64,000 bases of DNA from Toxoplasma gondii ME49. Taxonomy: Eukaryota > Apicomplexa > Conoidasida > Eucoccidiorida > Sarcocystidae. Made by a program: the position numbers and the translations under genes. Below the pieces are notes generated by a model. That model was not told the origin of the DNA. It saw only the letters and a list, made by a program, of their open reading frames with translations, and made no database searches. Shown one piece after another: positions 1-11,709 of this stretch (position 1 is the stretch's first letter; every line of letters starts with the position of its first letter). The stretch lies in contig NC_031477.1 in NCBI RefSeq assembly GCF_000006565.2, positions 226,141 through 290,140 on the forward strand, in the 5' to 3' direction.

Positions 1-424
1 TCACACTCAGCACTCTGTTAGATGGGAAGAATGCTTGGGGTGGAAAAGCGGAGGGCCTGTGTTCCTATCGTAGGATGTAGTGGTAATATTGTCGCTCTGA
101 TGTCATCGAAGAAGTCCCGTGGACGCACAGACGGGGAGATCTGATCATAGTATACAGATATTTTCCTTGATGGTATTTGCTAGTTTATTTTGTTGGAAGT
201 AAATCCATCCAACGCATGCATGCAGATAGAAACGGAGATGATGAGATACACCAAACTGTGGATGCAAAAATAGCTCGCCGTGCTTTCACCGCCTACGAAT
301 ATAGAGATAAATGACACTGTACCAACATATACGCATGCGCGGATCGATGAGAGGGAGAGTAAATAGCCGGGCATACTCTGATAACACCTCCTCCGTTTCT
401 GGTTTCATTTGTTGATGTTCACAG
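1..424. other. left-edge non-coding stretch, probably intron
   Basis: No open frame here looks like protein. The last 35 bases form a strong pyrimidine-rich tract ending in an acceptor AG at 423-424. This suggests that at least the right part is the intron before the exon starting at 425 on the + strand. Confidence 0.35.
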
Positions 425-1033
425 TGTCGATGGGGAGCGCCCTGACTTCACTCGATTCTCTGAACAGCAGTAAGGAATTTTTCACAGGTGTGAAATCGTT
501 TCTGCAAACTGGCAAAGTTGCGGGGAACTTAATTGTTTCCCAGCGACTGCGTTGCACCAGCAGACTCACAGCTTTTAGTTAGGTTCAGGCGTACACTTCT
601 GAGGGCACTGATACTCCGCCTTTATACTACACGCACGATTCAGATTACAGCGATGTGGCATGGCAGTTGGATGGCTACGCAGTCAGCGTGCCCCGTATTG
701 TCTGTGTCGTTATTCTGTGAAGAAGTACAGGATATTGTGGACCTTCGTGCGATCTATGACACAAAACTACGCTTCCTGTATTAGATATGGCCGGTGGGTG
801 ATCACAATGTTTCTGTCGATGCAGGCTGGAAGTTGTGGCTTCTGCTGTGTGCAATGGCCGGAGCCGTAATATTACTGAAGGTGATGAGGACCCGCCTGAG
901 ACCCAAAGACGCAAAGACCGTAAAGGAAGCAGAGCTGAACACCCCAAAACAACAACCTGCAGAAGTTTTTTCACCTGCTGAAACACCTGCCACGACAACG
1001 AAGACCCGCCACTCTCGCCGAAAGTATATTTGA
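425..1033 (+). CDS. 3' end of a single-pass membrane protein gene (partial, two exons seen)
   Basis: Two + strand exons join in phase: 425-469 (acceptor after a pyrimidine tract, donor GTAAGG, exit phase 1) and 825-1033 (acceptor GATGCAG, stop TGA at 1031-1033). The shared codon becomes Ser. The last exon encodes 68 residues: a hydrophobic span near its start (WKLWLLLC...AVILLKV), then an Arg/Lys-rich stop-transfer stretch and a tail rich in Pro, Thr, Glu and basic residues, ending SRRKYI. This fits a type I or C-terminally anchored membrane protein with a cytosolic tail of about 50 residues. The 5' part would lie left of the window or in exons I cannot see. No family is recognised. A 154-codon minus-strand ORF (675-1139) overlaps but lacks splice support or a recognisable domain. 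Confidence 0.5.
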
Positions 1034-3147
1034 AAAAACGCTTTCTCATGTTGGGAGCAATCTTCAGGCTATCTCCAACTAGTATGTGCATGCGGGAGGG
1101 GGAGCCGAAAGAAACAGGACGCTGTCGAGGAAAATCCAACTGCTCCTTGTATCAGACTCCCTACGGTACATGTATCCTGTTGTCGACTACCAAGACATGC
1201 TATCTTGTGTGTACAGACGAGGAGTGTTTGAGTTACTTGCATGTAACTGGCCTACTCTATCGGGGGGGTTTGTTAGTTTTTGTCCAATACCGTCGTCCCT
1301 AGCTCTGTTCTTTATCAGCTACGTTTCACTGGCAGATGTGACGCAGCTAAGCCGATGGCTCTGGCCAGAGCGAAGCCTTCCTTCATATATGAGTATAACT
1401 CGACAAAACAAAATTAATAGTCGTCGAGAAACACACACTCTGAGTGTTTCGTTTTAATCAATGGAAGGTCTGGTGAAGTGGTGGTGATCAGATGGTAATG
1501 CCTCAGACACATGCATACATCTTTGCTGCTGTGTACCTCGTCCGAAGAGTGGAAGGCAGGTGAACTGCATTTTGCCTTTTGTTTCTTCGTTACTGGGAGC
1601 CAACTAATATTTCCAAAAAAACTTTTCACAATTGCTAGAAGCTACTCCCTACCTGCGCTACCCGTAGTTTTGTCAACACTGACGCTAAACCGGCTACCCG
1701 ACATTTCTTCGTGTGTAAAAAGACTAACAGTCTCAGCCGCGATAAGAACTGTTGCTTTTGGCCGCGCTGTTAGTTATGCCTAACTGAATATCCTCCGTGA
1801 ATTGCCTTTCCGCTTACAATATTAAGACACCTGGCACATTCGAATGTTTTCCGCAGCCTCTTTTGGACAGGCCGCCACAGCACGGACTCATGATCGGCAC
1901 CAGCATGTTCACTTACGTGCTCGTCAATAACTCTTTCTCGTTTGAGTGTCTTGTGACCCTCACCTCTTGGTTACCCGAGATACCTAAGAAGCCTCGTTTG
2001 ACGCAGTGACCCTTGTATTTCACTAGCGACCCACGACAATCTCCGACGCAGAGTGATTCACATGTAGAAATACTAGTACACAGGAAGGAGTCCGGTGGAG
2101 GATGAACGTTCCTGCCCACAGATTTTGTTCAGCAGTGTAGCTCACTGACCATAGTGGAAGACTTTTTGAGTGAGGTCTGTTCCGCAGCAGGCAGGTACAT
2201 TGTTCCGTGCCGAAAGCCGTCGTGGTCTCTAAGCACAGAGTTGTTCGGTGGATGTAAAAAAAGCGCAAGAAATTGACCACAGGAAAGTCCCTTAAGTCCA
2301 GATTGGATCTCCGGAAACAAACGGGACGAACAGCGTTGGGCAGCGAGACAGATCTCTGCCTGAGGTCCGGCCATGGCGGCAGCCGTGCCGGTTCGAGCCC
2401 GTAAAACAGTGGTCTTCCAGCCTTAAAAAAAGATCGATTCTCGCCTGCTAGGAAAGTTCGATAAAGCAGAGTGGATACCAACAGAACGGAGAGCAGACAG
2501 TTACTACAGAGACCGTATGTTAGGCGAAGACACAGCGTGGCACAACTGGACGAAGAGGCGGGTGAGACGCGTTTCATGTCTATGCCGAGCAAGGATTTGT
2601 CACGCATGCACGCGCCACTGAAACTCGGCCACCGCCAAAGTGTGCAGTGCGTTCTTGTTGGGAAAACGTTTAATCGTTTGAGTCAAGACAGAAAATATTC
2701 GCAAAGCGTTTGCTTTTGTGACGAATGCATGCTTCCGATGCTTTCTTTGAAATGATGGAGACGTAGTGTCATGCCTTTCTCGCATTCCTTTTTGGGGAGC
2801 AGACTTTGTCCCGCGAAGGGCCATTCGGGGCTGCTGGGACTCTGCGCTTTTGCCGCGTATACCCACACAAATTCAATGCGTGAAAACGGAAGCGTCCTCA
2901 AAAGAGTGGCTCCTATGTTCTTTGGGACGGCGAGGACTGAAGCCGTGTCCTTGTTCAAGGACCAGAAGGCTCATGTAGGTTCGTGCTCCCCTCCTTTTCT
3001 GGACAAGAAACTTGCGGGAGGGCCGTTTCTCAGTTTTTTTAACGTGAGGAACTTTAAAGGACGTGCTTGAAGGCGGAAGTTTCGGCACGGAGACGCTTCG
3101 GTCAATGTTCACATCTCTCTTCCCTGTATACCCTCGTACCCGACACG
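1034..3147. other. intergenic / untranslated region
   Basis: Between the stop of the left-edge gene and the start of the SNARE-like gene. A minus-strand ORF of about 190 codons (2023-2607) has a hydrophobic N-terminal third but no other support. I see no RNA gene or repeat. The stretch probably holds the 3' UTR of the left gene and the promoter and 5' UTR of the next one. Confidence 0.4.
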
Positions 3148-6086
3148 ATGATCGATCGCCTCCCCGAACTTCACCGCGTGGTGGCCGCGGAACGCAATGA
3201 AGAAGAGCACCGGGAATCGAGCTCACGGAACTTCTTTTCAGGTGAGACGTCAACTGCCAAGTTAAGCCACCCAGATTCCCCTGACGATAACAGTTTGGCA
3301 CTGTCAGGGTTTCCGGGGAGCACAGCAGCGGCGACAGCCCTTCGCTACTCCAAGGCACTACTCTGTGTGGGCACTGCCTCTTCACCCATCGGAATTTCAA
3401 AGAAAACGCCGTCTGTTTCCACAGCCCCGTCGGAAGCTGCGCCGAGCTCTCCTATTGTTGCTCCATCCGCCTGCTCTCCTTATCCGCCACTGTCTTCATT
3501 TTTTCCGTCTCCTGACCCGTCGACTGAAGTGCACGGCTCACCGAAAGATCAAACGGCTGGTCAGGAAAGGCACATCACAAACGACCGTTCTGCTCTCCCG
3601 GTGAATTCGCCGGACATCTCATGCTCGTCAGAGACGTCAGCTGACTCTATGTCTGATGCCTCTGAGTCGGGGCCTGCTTTCGCACGAAAACAGCGACTTG
3701 AAGGGTCGCAACGCGCCCCTTCGCTGGTGGGCTCCGAGGAGTCTGACCTCTCACCCGACGGAGACTCTTCTCTGTTCCCTTTTTTGCGGAAAGCCAAAGC
3801 CCTAAAGATTGCGATCAATGAGGTTCTCCTCCTCCAACAACAGACTGGATATCTTCTTCTGCTTCATCCACCTGGAGCCGCTGCTGCTTTGCAGCCTTAC
3901 TGCTGCCCAGGATGTACGCCGAACGGTGGTACCGGCGGAATCAGTCAGGCGACAGGCGATGCAGGACTCTGCTATAACTGCGAACTCGCGAATAACGTGC
4001 ATGCAGCCCAGCAGCTGCTCCAGCGGGCGCACAGCGCTCTGCGCCAACTCCAAAGGCAGCATGAGGAAGACGAGCAGCGACACAGGGCTTTCCAGGAGGC
4101 CCAACAGAGCCAGACCGGACCCTTTTTGAAACACATGCACATGCAACAGGCATCGGCAGCTTTTGCTGCAGAACTGCGCATTCGAAGAAGCGTCATTCAG
4201 CAGCAGCAACAACAACTTAAGGTGGCTCTGGAACAGCAGCAGCAACTTGAACAAGATCTTCGCGTGCGTTGGGAGGGCGAAGTGTCTGCCGAGATGCGAA
4301 TTTGTAAGGACTTCGGGAAGACTCGAGTTGAGGGATTGTGTCTGTGGATAAAGTGTAGCGATTTGTCAGTGCACGTACGTTAATCTCGAAGCGCGAGATT
4401 ATGTTGCTGGCAACGGAGGAGCGTCGCAGACAGCGGACACTGAGTCGTCTGTGACTCTTATTTGCGATAAATGATATTGCGGAAGTGCTGATGCCTGCTG
4501 TGGGCCTGAATGCGCTTTTTCTGTAGTATATCCTGAAGCTTCCGCAGCGGACCTGCAACAAGCAGTCCAGCGGATCGGCGACAACACCTTCGAAGGTGAT
4601 CAGACGACCTTAGCAGTTGCTGCCACAGCTGCAGCGGCAGCGGTAAGCACGATTACTGGTTAATATGTGTCTCTGTGTTGCACTCTGCACAGAGCTGTTG
4701 ACGACGTGCAAGAGTGTCTTCTTTTCCCCGTGTTGCGTAAACTCCATGCGGTGTTTTGGGACTCGACTGTTGCTCAACGCGCGCGACTTGATGTTAAAAT
4801 ACGAGTCGTACTAAGGACGAGAAAGGATCGAGTTCGGCCACATACTTCCCATTGATGTTTGGGCGCTAGGTTGGTATGGTGGTTTATATTCTGAAGGAGT
4901 GATAGAGCAAGGTATCCGTACCGTGCACATACGTGGATGATCAAGTGTTTCGCTACGAAGACTTAACGTCTGCCAGTTTGAGAATTCGTCTTCGTCGATG
5001 CTGGATGGAGACGCGATTGTTCTATGTAGTAAATCATCGGCAGAACATTGCAGTATTTGTATATCATGTAATTCAAAACAAGATTTGGACTGGTTGCCAT
5101 GATTATTGGGTGGATTACATCGTGTATAGGGAGACCTAGGTGCGAGAAATGCGTGCCCCTGTGCTTCCTTTATTTTCGATGCAACAGGGTTCCACCGAAG
5201 CGGCGGATCTTCTGGCAGCCAAGTGTCGACAGCTTCAAAGACTCGGGGCAAGTAAGCGAGAAGATGCTGGCTTGCTGTGCGAGTGTTTTCCAAGAAAAAA
5301 CGTTTGTCGGAACCATCTGCTTAAGTGCAGTTGGGCGCGTTGCTGCTCAAAGTCGTGCATTTGGCCAGCAGTGCATAGGCATGCAACGAAACGCTTCTGC
5401 ATTTCCAGACAAGCCAGCTTTCTGCGGTGATTCGCGCCCGTCGGGTACACGATAAATAGTGTTTCTGTTCTTGGGCGAGTTCCGGCTGTTGAACTGTTTA
5501 GGCCTCCTTGAAGTGCAGCGGATGGTAGAGGAAATGCAACGCCAGCAAGAGTCGAGGCAGCAGCAGCTGTGCTCCATAGCTGAAGCTGCCGCATGCAGCA
5601 AACAGAACACGGCGGCTGCCGTCCACGATATGCTTCTGGCGAGGAAGTACCAGAGACGCGCTTACCGGGTAAGGCACCACCGGCATTGGGGAAAAGGCGA
5701 CTACGCGTAGGTGCCATCCTCCGTCCACGGTTAATTCAGAGATAGCGACCAAACGCGTTAGCATGTTAGATCACGTAAAATCCGAGATTTTAACGTTTGT
5801 GTGTCGCATAAAGTCGCGGGATGCGGCCACAACGAAGACGTGCGTTGTATTACGTTGCCTTCTTTCGTGTGGCTTTACAGCATACACCCGGACAGCTTGT
5901 GTTTCTTGCGTTTTCACCCTTGCTCTATTGTTCTGTCATTTGCCATTACTACTGCAGCACTCCTTGATGATGCTCGGTGCACTTGTAGCTCTTTTTCTGT
6001 TCTTCTTTATGCCCACGTCGCCGATACTACCTTTGCTGTTCTGGCTCCACGGCGAGTCGCCACCGCCTGCTCCTCCAGTAGCCTAG
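3148..6086 (+). CDS. tail-anchored SNARE-like coiled-coil protein (5 exons)
   Basis: Exons 3148-4303, 4527-4642, 5188-5251, 5502-5668 and 5958-6086 join with agreeing phases (1, 0, 1, 0) and give 543 residues. Donors are GTAAGG or GTAAGC and each acceptor follows a pyrimidine tract. The ATG at 3148 has A at -3. Residues 1-220 are Ser/Pro-rich and low in complexity. Residues 225-420 are helical and Gln-rich, with two Cys pairs (PYCCPGC and CYNC). Residues 440-496 form a continuous heptad helix ending ARKYQRR, like the end of syntaxin SNARE motifs. Anchoring on KYQ puts hydrophobic or small residues at nearly every layer: L440, L443, L447, V450, V454, M457, L468, I471, A475, S478, T482, A485, M489, A492. 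The central ionic layer falls on R464. A membrane span of about 25 residues (from 503) and a short Pro-rich tail close the protein, as in tail-anchored SNAREs. The SNARE call is inference; a different coiled-coil tail-anchored protein is the alternative. Confidence 0.6.
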
Positions 6087-8476
6087 TTTAGAACATGCCA
6101 GAGCACGCACAGCGAACCGGGAAACCAGCAAGCTCATTCTGAGGTTGACAACAAAGTGCAATCTATATTTTGCAAAGGGAATGTTTTTTTGCGTTGCTTC
6201 GTCGGTGTGACAAAAGCGTTAGCAACTCGGGCAATAACTACGGCTTACAGTCAGCCACGCGTTCGTGTCGGCGCGATGTGTGTAAATGAGATTGAAGGGG
6301 AGTTCACCTTTGAGTCTGGACTCAAAGGTTACGGACGCTCCTGAATAGAAGAGCGCGGATGTCGACTAGCCAAGAGACTGTTAAGTGTTCAGTGTCTTCC
6401 TGCGACCAGCGCGTAAAACCGTCGCACGTCTCATGTTGAATGAAACTTCCCGTGTACGTGCATCTTATTGTAGCATATGATTGGAAACAATGTGTTACGT
6501 AGCTGTTGTAATTTCGCAGTTTTTACTGTGTTGCGTCGGCAACGGAAACGGCTGCAAGAGTTCCCAGCCTTGTGCTACTCGTTGTATTCCTTCGCTCGAC
6601 GCGGTTCTGACTAACAAAGACTGATGCACGTCTCGCCCGTTTCGTTGACTCGCAAACATATTCTTTTTCAGCCAACGTCTTATTCGCTAGCTAATGTTTG
6701 CCGCGTGCGGGCAGCCTGGTAGATTGCCACGTGGAAACTAGAGTCACAACAGCTGGTGCGACAAGAGAAAAATCTGGTCCGTTGGTGCTCACAGTACCAA
6801 ATCAGTTTAAACCAGGACCTTCTAATAGAGAAACGCACAGTTCAGAACGAAATAACACGCGGGCGCATCCACTGTCGACCTTAAGGGAACAAACTATTAG
6901 TTTGTCGCCTCATGCTTCTTTTGCGGCTGTTCATTCGTAGTCACTCTCACGAAAGTAGACATTGTTTTTCGGACCTGCTGCAGACAATACAAAGAAATGA
7001 GTCCTAGTGTCCGTTTTTTCATATGTCGTCGTAGTCATCCTGCAGCATCTTCTGCCCTCTGGTCGTTCACATCAGCCTCCAGTCTCTCGACTACTCGAGT
7101 GTGGCACTGCAACTTCTGAAGTCCCCCATTCGTGCTGGTGTTTTTATGCGGCGACAACTACTGCAAACAAGATAGAGAAGCTAATCTCGGCGTAGCGCGA
7201 GCACTATACGCAAATTGAGGACCTGTATGACATTCGATTTCAGCACGGGGTCCGCTCATATGGTTCTCAAAGTGACCTGATTGTCCTGCAGAGTTTTCTG
7301 GATTGTCTCCATTGCGACCCCAGTGCATGTGCGTTCACTCTGCCAGGTAGGCAAGTAGGTGTGTATGTGTCCACTAAGGCCGGGACGAGGATATGAGCTG
7401 TTCCATCAATACCATGTGGATGCTGTATAGCAAGCATACGATGCATATCTCTTCATGAGTTGAAACTTTTCTCCTCTGACAACGTGGGATCAGAAGGGAT
7501 GGATGGAGAAACACGGAGTTTACAGCCCAGCTGTAATATGCAGCAGGAGCCACCCTAAGCCCCTTTTCATCTCTCTAGGCTTACGAATCAAAAGCAGAGT
7601 GACTGGCTGAGTGTCTCAACGATCCAGCAGATTCTGTACGGCGACTCATATTGACTGTGGGCCGCAGGAGTAATAGTCAAATTACACAAAGAAATATTCT
7701 CTTCACTACATCATGGGGTTAACGGTACCATACGGGATCAAACCACTTTGAAGACCAAAAATTGGACTAGTGGTTTAGATCTTGAACGTCTGCGTTTACC
7801 GGATCCAAGTTCTATTGTGTTAGCATGGTTTCGAGAACACTCAGTGACCAGACGCAGAACAACTTGTCGTTTTCAGGAAGCATTATCATTACTGTTTCAC
7901 AGTGAACTAATGGTAGCGTGGCTGACATGATTCACACTTGGACGGTAAGTCATTTATGACGCATGCTACAAAAAGGCGACCCACAACGCTTCTTATGCAA
8001 ACGTCGCCACCAGAGGAGGAAATGTAATTTGCGTAGCTCTATACTAATCATCCCAGTCCCTCATATGTACCGTCACCGATGCCCATATAATCTCATTTAT
8101 CTTTTTTGAAATACTCGAGCCACGACGTACTTAAAAATGCATCCAATGTTGGTAGTTGTGTGTTGACGATTAGCCGGGCTACACAGGGAGGCGCCCTACA
8201 TGGAACATCGCAAACTGCATTCACACAGATTATCAATGCTTTCAGCACACCCGCCGATGGTTCGAAAGACTACCATGTACGTCGTCGCAAGTGGTTCATT
8301 GTGGGAAACACCGACCGCTCAAAGCCAGGGCCATAGAGTCAGGATAAGCATATAATGCTTTTCTAACGACTTCCCGGTGAAGCGAAAACGTCCACACAGA
8401 ACAACAGAGCAAAGTGTGGTATACCACCCCAAGCGTCGAACACAACCACACCATAATCTTCTACATTAATGATCCT
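6087..8476. other. convergent intergenic region
   Basis: This lies between the stop of the + strand SNARE-like gene and the stop of the minus-strand gene ending at 8477. Only short, unconvincing ORFs occur on either strand, and base composition is lower in GC than in the coding exons. It presumably contains both 3' UTRs. I see no repeat, RNA gene or clear exon. Confidence 0.5.
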
Positions 8477-11400
8477 TCAGTCCTCATCACTTCCAGAGTC
8501 TATCGGGTAGCTAAAATCTTCGGCTACGTCCCTGAAAAAAAAAGGCAGCGCTCATGGCTTATCCTTTAAGCACACGCGACGTGGTCACAGGGATCATGAA
8601 ATATACGCACTGCGTTTGCAGAAACATCAACAGCTATTTTTTGCCAATCAGCAACGGTCTGACAACACATCATTATGTCGCCGATCATCCCACTCGATCT
8701 TAAGGCGCTGGTACCTCCGGAGGAATAGACGGATACGAATGGTGGTGCTGAACTGCAACGAAGCAAAATCCGCTTGCCACTGATCACGCACAACTTGCGA
8801 CATGTGATTCATATCATTTAGGAAGTGGCGTACATATCCACTGTCAAGGAAGAATGCATCGCTAGCTCTGCTCCGGATCTGTCCCTCTATCGTGCGTCAT
8901 GTCTTGTTACATCTTCAGCACATGACAATCGACTGCACAGAAACAATCTGTAAAACATTGCATGCCCAACAATTCCTTCTCATGTCGGCACCAGGGTCGT
9001 ACTGTTGTGTGATCCGCCCAATAACACCATTTGTAGTCTAATGAACAGGAGTGCTCTGAACCAAAACGTACTTCACAGCGCGGAGAACTCTTTGTTCCTG
9101 CGAAGTCAGGAGAGACGACAGGAAACACGCAACTACTACCTCATACAAGTAGAATACTTTCGTTTTATCGTCCGCCAATACGTATTCAGCAGCATGCTGC
9201 CGGCCTACAAGCCGCGTGTTCTCTGACAGACTACAGCGGGTGCTCTCCTTTATCTATATCGGTTTTTATAGAGGTGTAAATGCTGGACCAGTTGACAGTG
9301 ACATCGAGTCGCTTTAGAACTGCACTGTTGCCTTCAGTAAAAGATGGGAACGCATGTTCCCTCCATCAGTCCGGCGCGATAGTACTGCTGCACTCGGCAG
9401 AGGTGCTGGCATTCACGAGACTCACAAACTCTGCTTCCCGCTTAAATTTGTAATAAACACAACATCGTTTCTGAACAGCTCCTTCAGTAGCTGGTAAATT
9501 CCACCGACGCAAAAAATATCATTTTGAAAAATATGTAACGCATGTAAACAGAAACATCCTCGAGCGTAATGTAAGTCCGTTGACCTCAGAACCCACGCTG
9601 CAAGCTGAAGGTGTGGAAGTTTCAGTGAAGTCAGGAGCCCTACACTGCGACTTACAGCAAGCTGATGAGTATTCCCAGGTTAACGCATCATTGTATTCCG
9701 TTAATAATTCAGCAGCCGTGAAGCTGTGCATTACAATGGATAAACAAGACGCATGTAAAAAGAGGCTGACTGCTCGCTGTTTTCCCGAGACTCAGCCGCG
9801 CAGGGACGCGGTTTCTTGCAAAGAGAAACTGGAAGCAGATAAACGGCATACCGTCGCCACAATTGGGGTCTTACTTTCTCCCGTTTTCTCTGGAGAGGAA
9901 ACGAAACACACGCGGTTCCAGCCACAATGCCCTCGAGGAGGAACTAGGTTGCAATTACAACAGAGTGAGAATATGGCCGCAGCTGAACGGAATATCCAAG
10001 CACCACTCTCAAGTTGTATGCACTGCAGTTCTAGTTTTACCGATCAACTGCGTTTCGGACTCACTCGCAACTAGAAACGCAGCACAAAGCAATTGATTCT
10101 AATACTGTGTTGCTCGGTAAGACCACGAAATCCAGCTATACGCCGAGGTGTGTAACTCTAGGATACGGCGTGTGTGGGACACTGCTTGTCGTAGATTGCC
10201 CACGCAAATACTAGAGCCTCGTTAAAAATTTTCTGTAAAAGCTAACTTTCACAATACTGTTAATTTCAGCCTTTATGATCAGAGGTGGACTGCGTGAAAC
10301 GAAAAAAGGGTTTGCACAGTTTGAAGACGGAGCCTCTGTGGTTGGCCTGTACTCATCCCTGGTATCGTCCTCAAGTGCTTTCAGCAACCGGAGGCGGTCC
10401 TTCTCGGCACCTCTATCAAATCACTACACCGCAAACGCTCACTGCCTCGAGCTCTTTCTGAAGGTGCCGCAAAATACAGTTTCTTCCTCAGCGATGGGAA
10501 AACGATGACTCTTGTACCAGAATCCCTAGCGGAGGATGGAAGCGAGCCTCCCTATCATCTGATGATGCTTTCACTGGATTCAGACGAAAAATACTTATAT
10601 TTTCTCGAGTGCCCCTCTAAATAGGCGGTCCTAAAAAGAATGAGAAACAACATACCTCCAACTGTTGGCAGGTAAAAAGACACAGAAACAGAAGGCAGAT
10701 GCGATAAATTGATAAACGAAGACACCACGTGTGCCAATGACTGGCACAGGGACTCACTTTGACTCGGCTGTTCCGTGCACTTGCCTAACGGGTCTTTCCA
10801 TATTCGAGACTTGAACGCCATTGAGGTCCCTTACGTCCGAATTATGTTGCTGTACCATATCACAAGACAATCCACTTGCATTCTATACAGGTGTTTTGTT
10901 GAAACTGTGTGAAGCATGGCACAGACTTTAAGTGTATTTTGTCGCAAATTCCATAGCTTAGCGTCCTGCATGGGCGGTCACCCTTACGCAGGGAGATCAA
11001 AAAAGTACACTGATTGCAGAACATCCCATGCCACCTGCACTCTTGTCAGGCCGATAAACCCGGGAACACATACTATCTTCTGAAGGACCGAATTCCAACA
11101 AATAAAGCGGGATATGGGATATCACGTGGAAGCCAACGGAAAGGCTGTTCATTCACGCCACAGCAGGTGTGTTCGTGATTGCTGCCGTGCTGCTTTTTAG
11201 ACTGGTAAAATAATCTGGGAAAGGTCACATTGCATTGCTTACGGACCTTTGGATGTCGAAAAGAAGACGGCATTGGCAGCCGGCACGACGACGGAATATG
11301 GATCATGCACTTTGACGGACTCGTGAATGTAAGAGTAGGAACAGTGATCTCATCATTTCTCAGCCTGTTCCAAGAACTACTTTCTATCGAATTCGGTTCC

Positions 11401-11709
11401 CCCCGGAAATTTACACTTGTCACATCAAGAATGTTTTCGCGGACCACCGTCATCTCGACTTACTCTGAAAAGCGTGAGTACGGAACATGCACAAAAAACA
11501 CACGATTACGACCAGGCGGCTGCTAGGGCTTCACAGTGTTACAACGCGCTGTCACTTGTTCTGGAGGAGTGGGTAATCTGAAATGTATTGCCAGCATTGG
11601 CTTCATAAAGATTCCGTGAAAAGACTCAGCAATCGAGTCAAGGTGCTTATACTGGAAAAAGCAATGATCAAACTTACGCTGCGGTTTGCGGTCCACACGA
11701 AAAGATAAG
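8477..11709 (-). CDS. 3' part of a multi-exon gene with tiny exons, product unknown
   Basis: Minus-strand exons, listed 5' to 3': 11709-11556, 10882-10758, 10412-10212, 10070-10065 (6 nt), 9889-9875 (15 nt), 9723-9656, 9490-9426, 9196-9140 (or from 9220), 9097-9072 (26 nt), 8840-8715 and 8531-8477 with stop TGA. From 10882 down, phases agree at every junction and the ten exons total 744 nt, ending in frame. Best single signals: CCTTTTTTTTTCAG before the last exon, TTTCCTCTCCAG before and GTAAGACC after the 15-nt exon, and GTAAGTCG after 9656. The product is a mostly charged soluble protein, with segments such as DVRDLNGVQVSNMERP, KFKREAEF, DKTKVFYLYE, FLNDMNHMSQ and an acidic end DSGSDED. The link from 11556 to 10882 is phase-compatible but may miss an exon. 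I do not recognise the family. The 5' end probably lies further up (exons to about 17.3 kb). Confidence 0.55.

Noticed and set aside
675..1139. Minus-strand ORF of 154 codons antisense to the left-edge exon
   Set aside because: The + strand exons have acceptor, donor and matching phase, which the antisense frame lacks.
2023..2607. Minus-strand ORF of 194 codons with an ATG and a hydrophobic N-terminal third
   Set aside because: No domain, no splice context, overlapped by other frames, and located in the probable 5' flank of the SNARE-like gene. It may be chance.
9241..9360. Minus-strand frame reading NSAVLKRLDVTVNWSS
   Set aside because: It looks coding, but an exon here would leave introns of about 30 nt or break the phase of the flanking exons.
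9580..10074. + strand ORF of 164 codons
   Set aside because: It lies antisense to minus-strand exons 9723-9656 and 9889-9875, which have strong splice signals and phase agreement with their neighbours.
10443..10525. Minus-strand frame reading DSGTRVIVFPSLRKKLYFAA with fair splice signals
   Set aside because: It would leave an intron of only about 30 nt before the next exon (10412-10212). The larger exon fits the phase of both neighbours better.
11230..11526. + strand ORF of 98 codons and overlapping minus ORF of 126 codons (11073-11453)
   Set aside because: Both read partly protein-like. The minus frame cannot be entered from the strong acceptor at 11466 without a stop, so neither could be placed in a gene.
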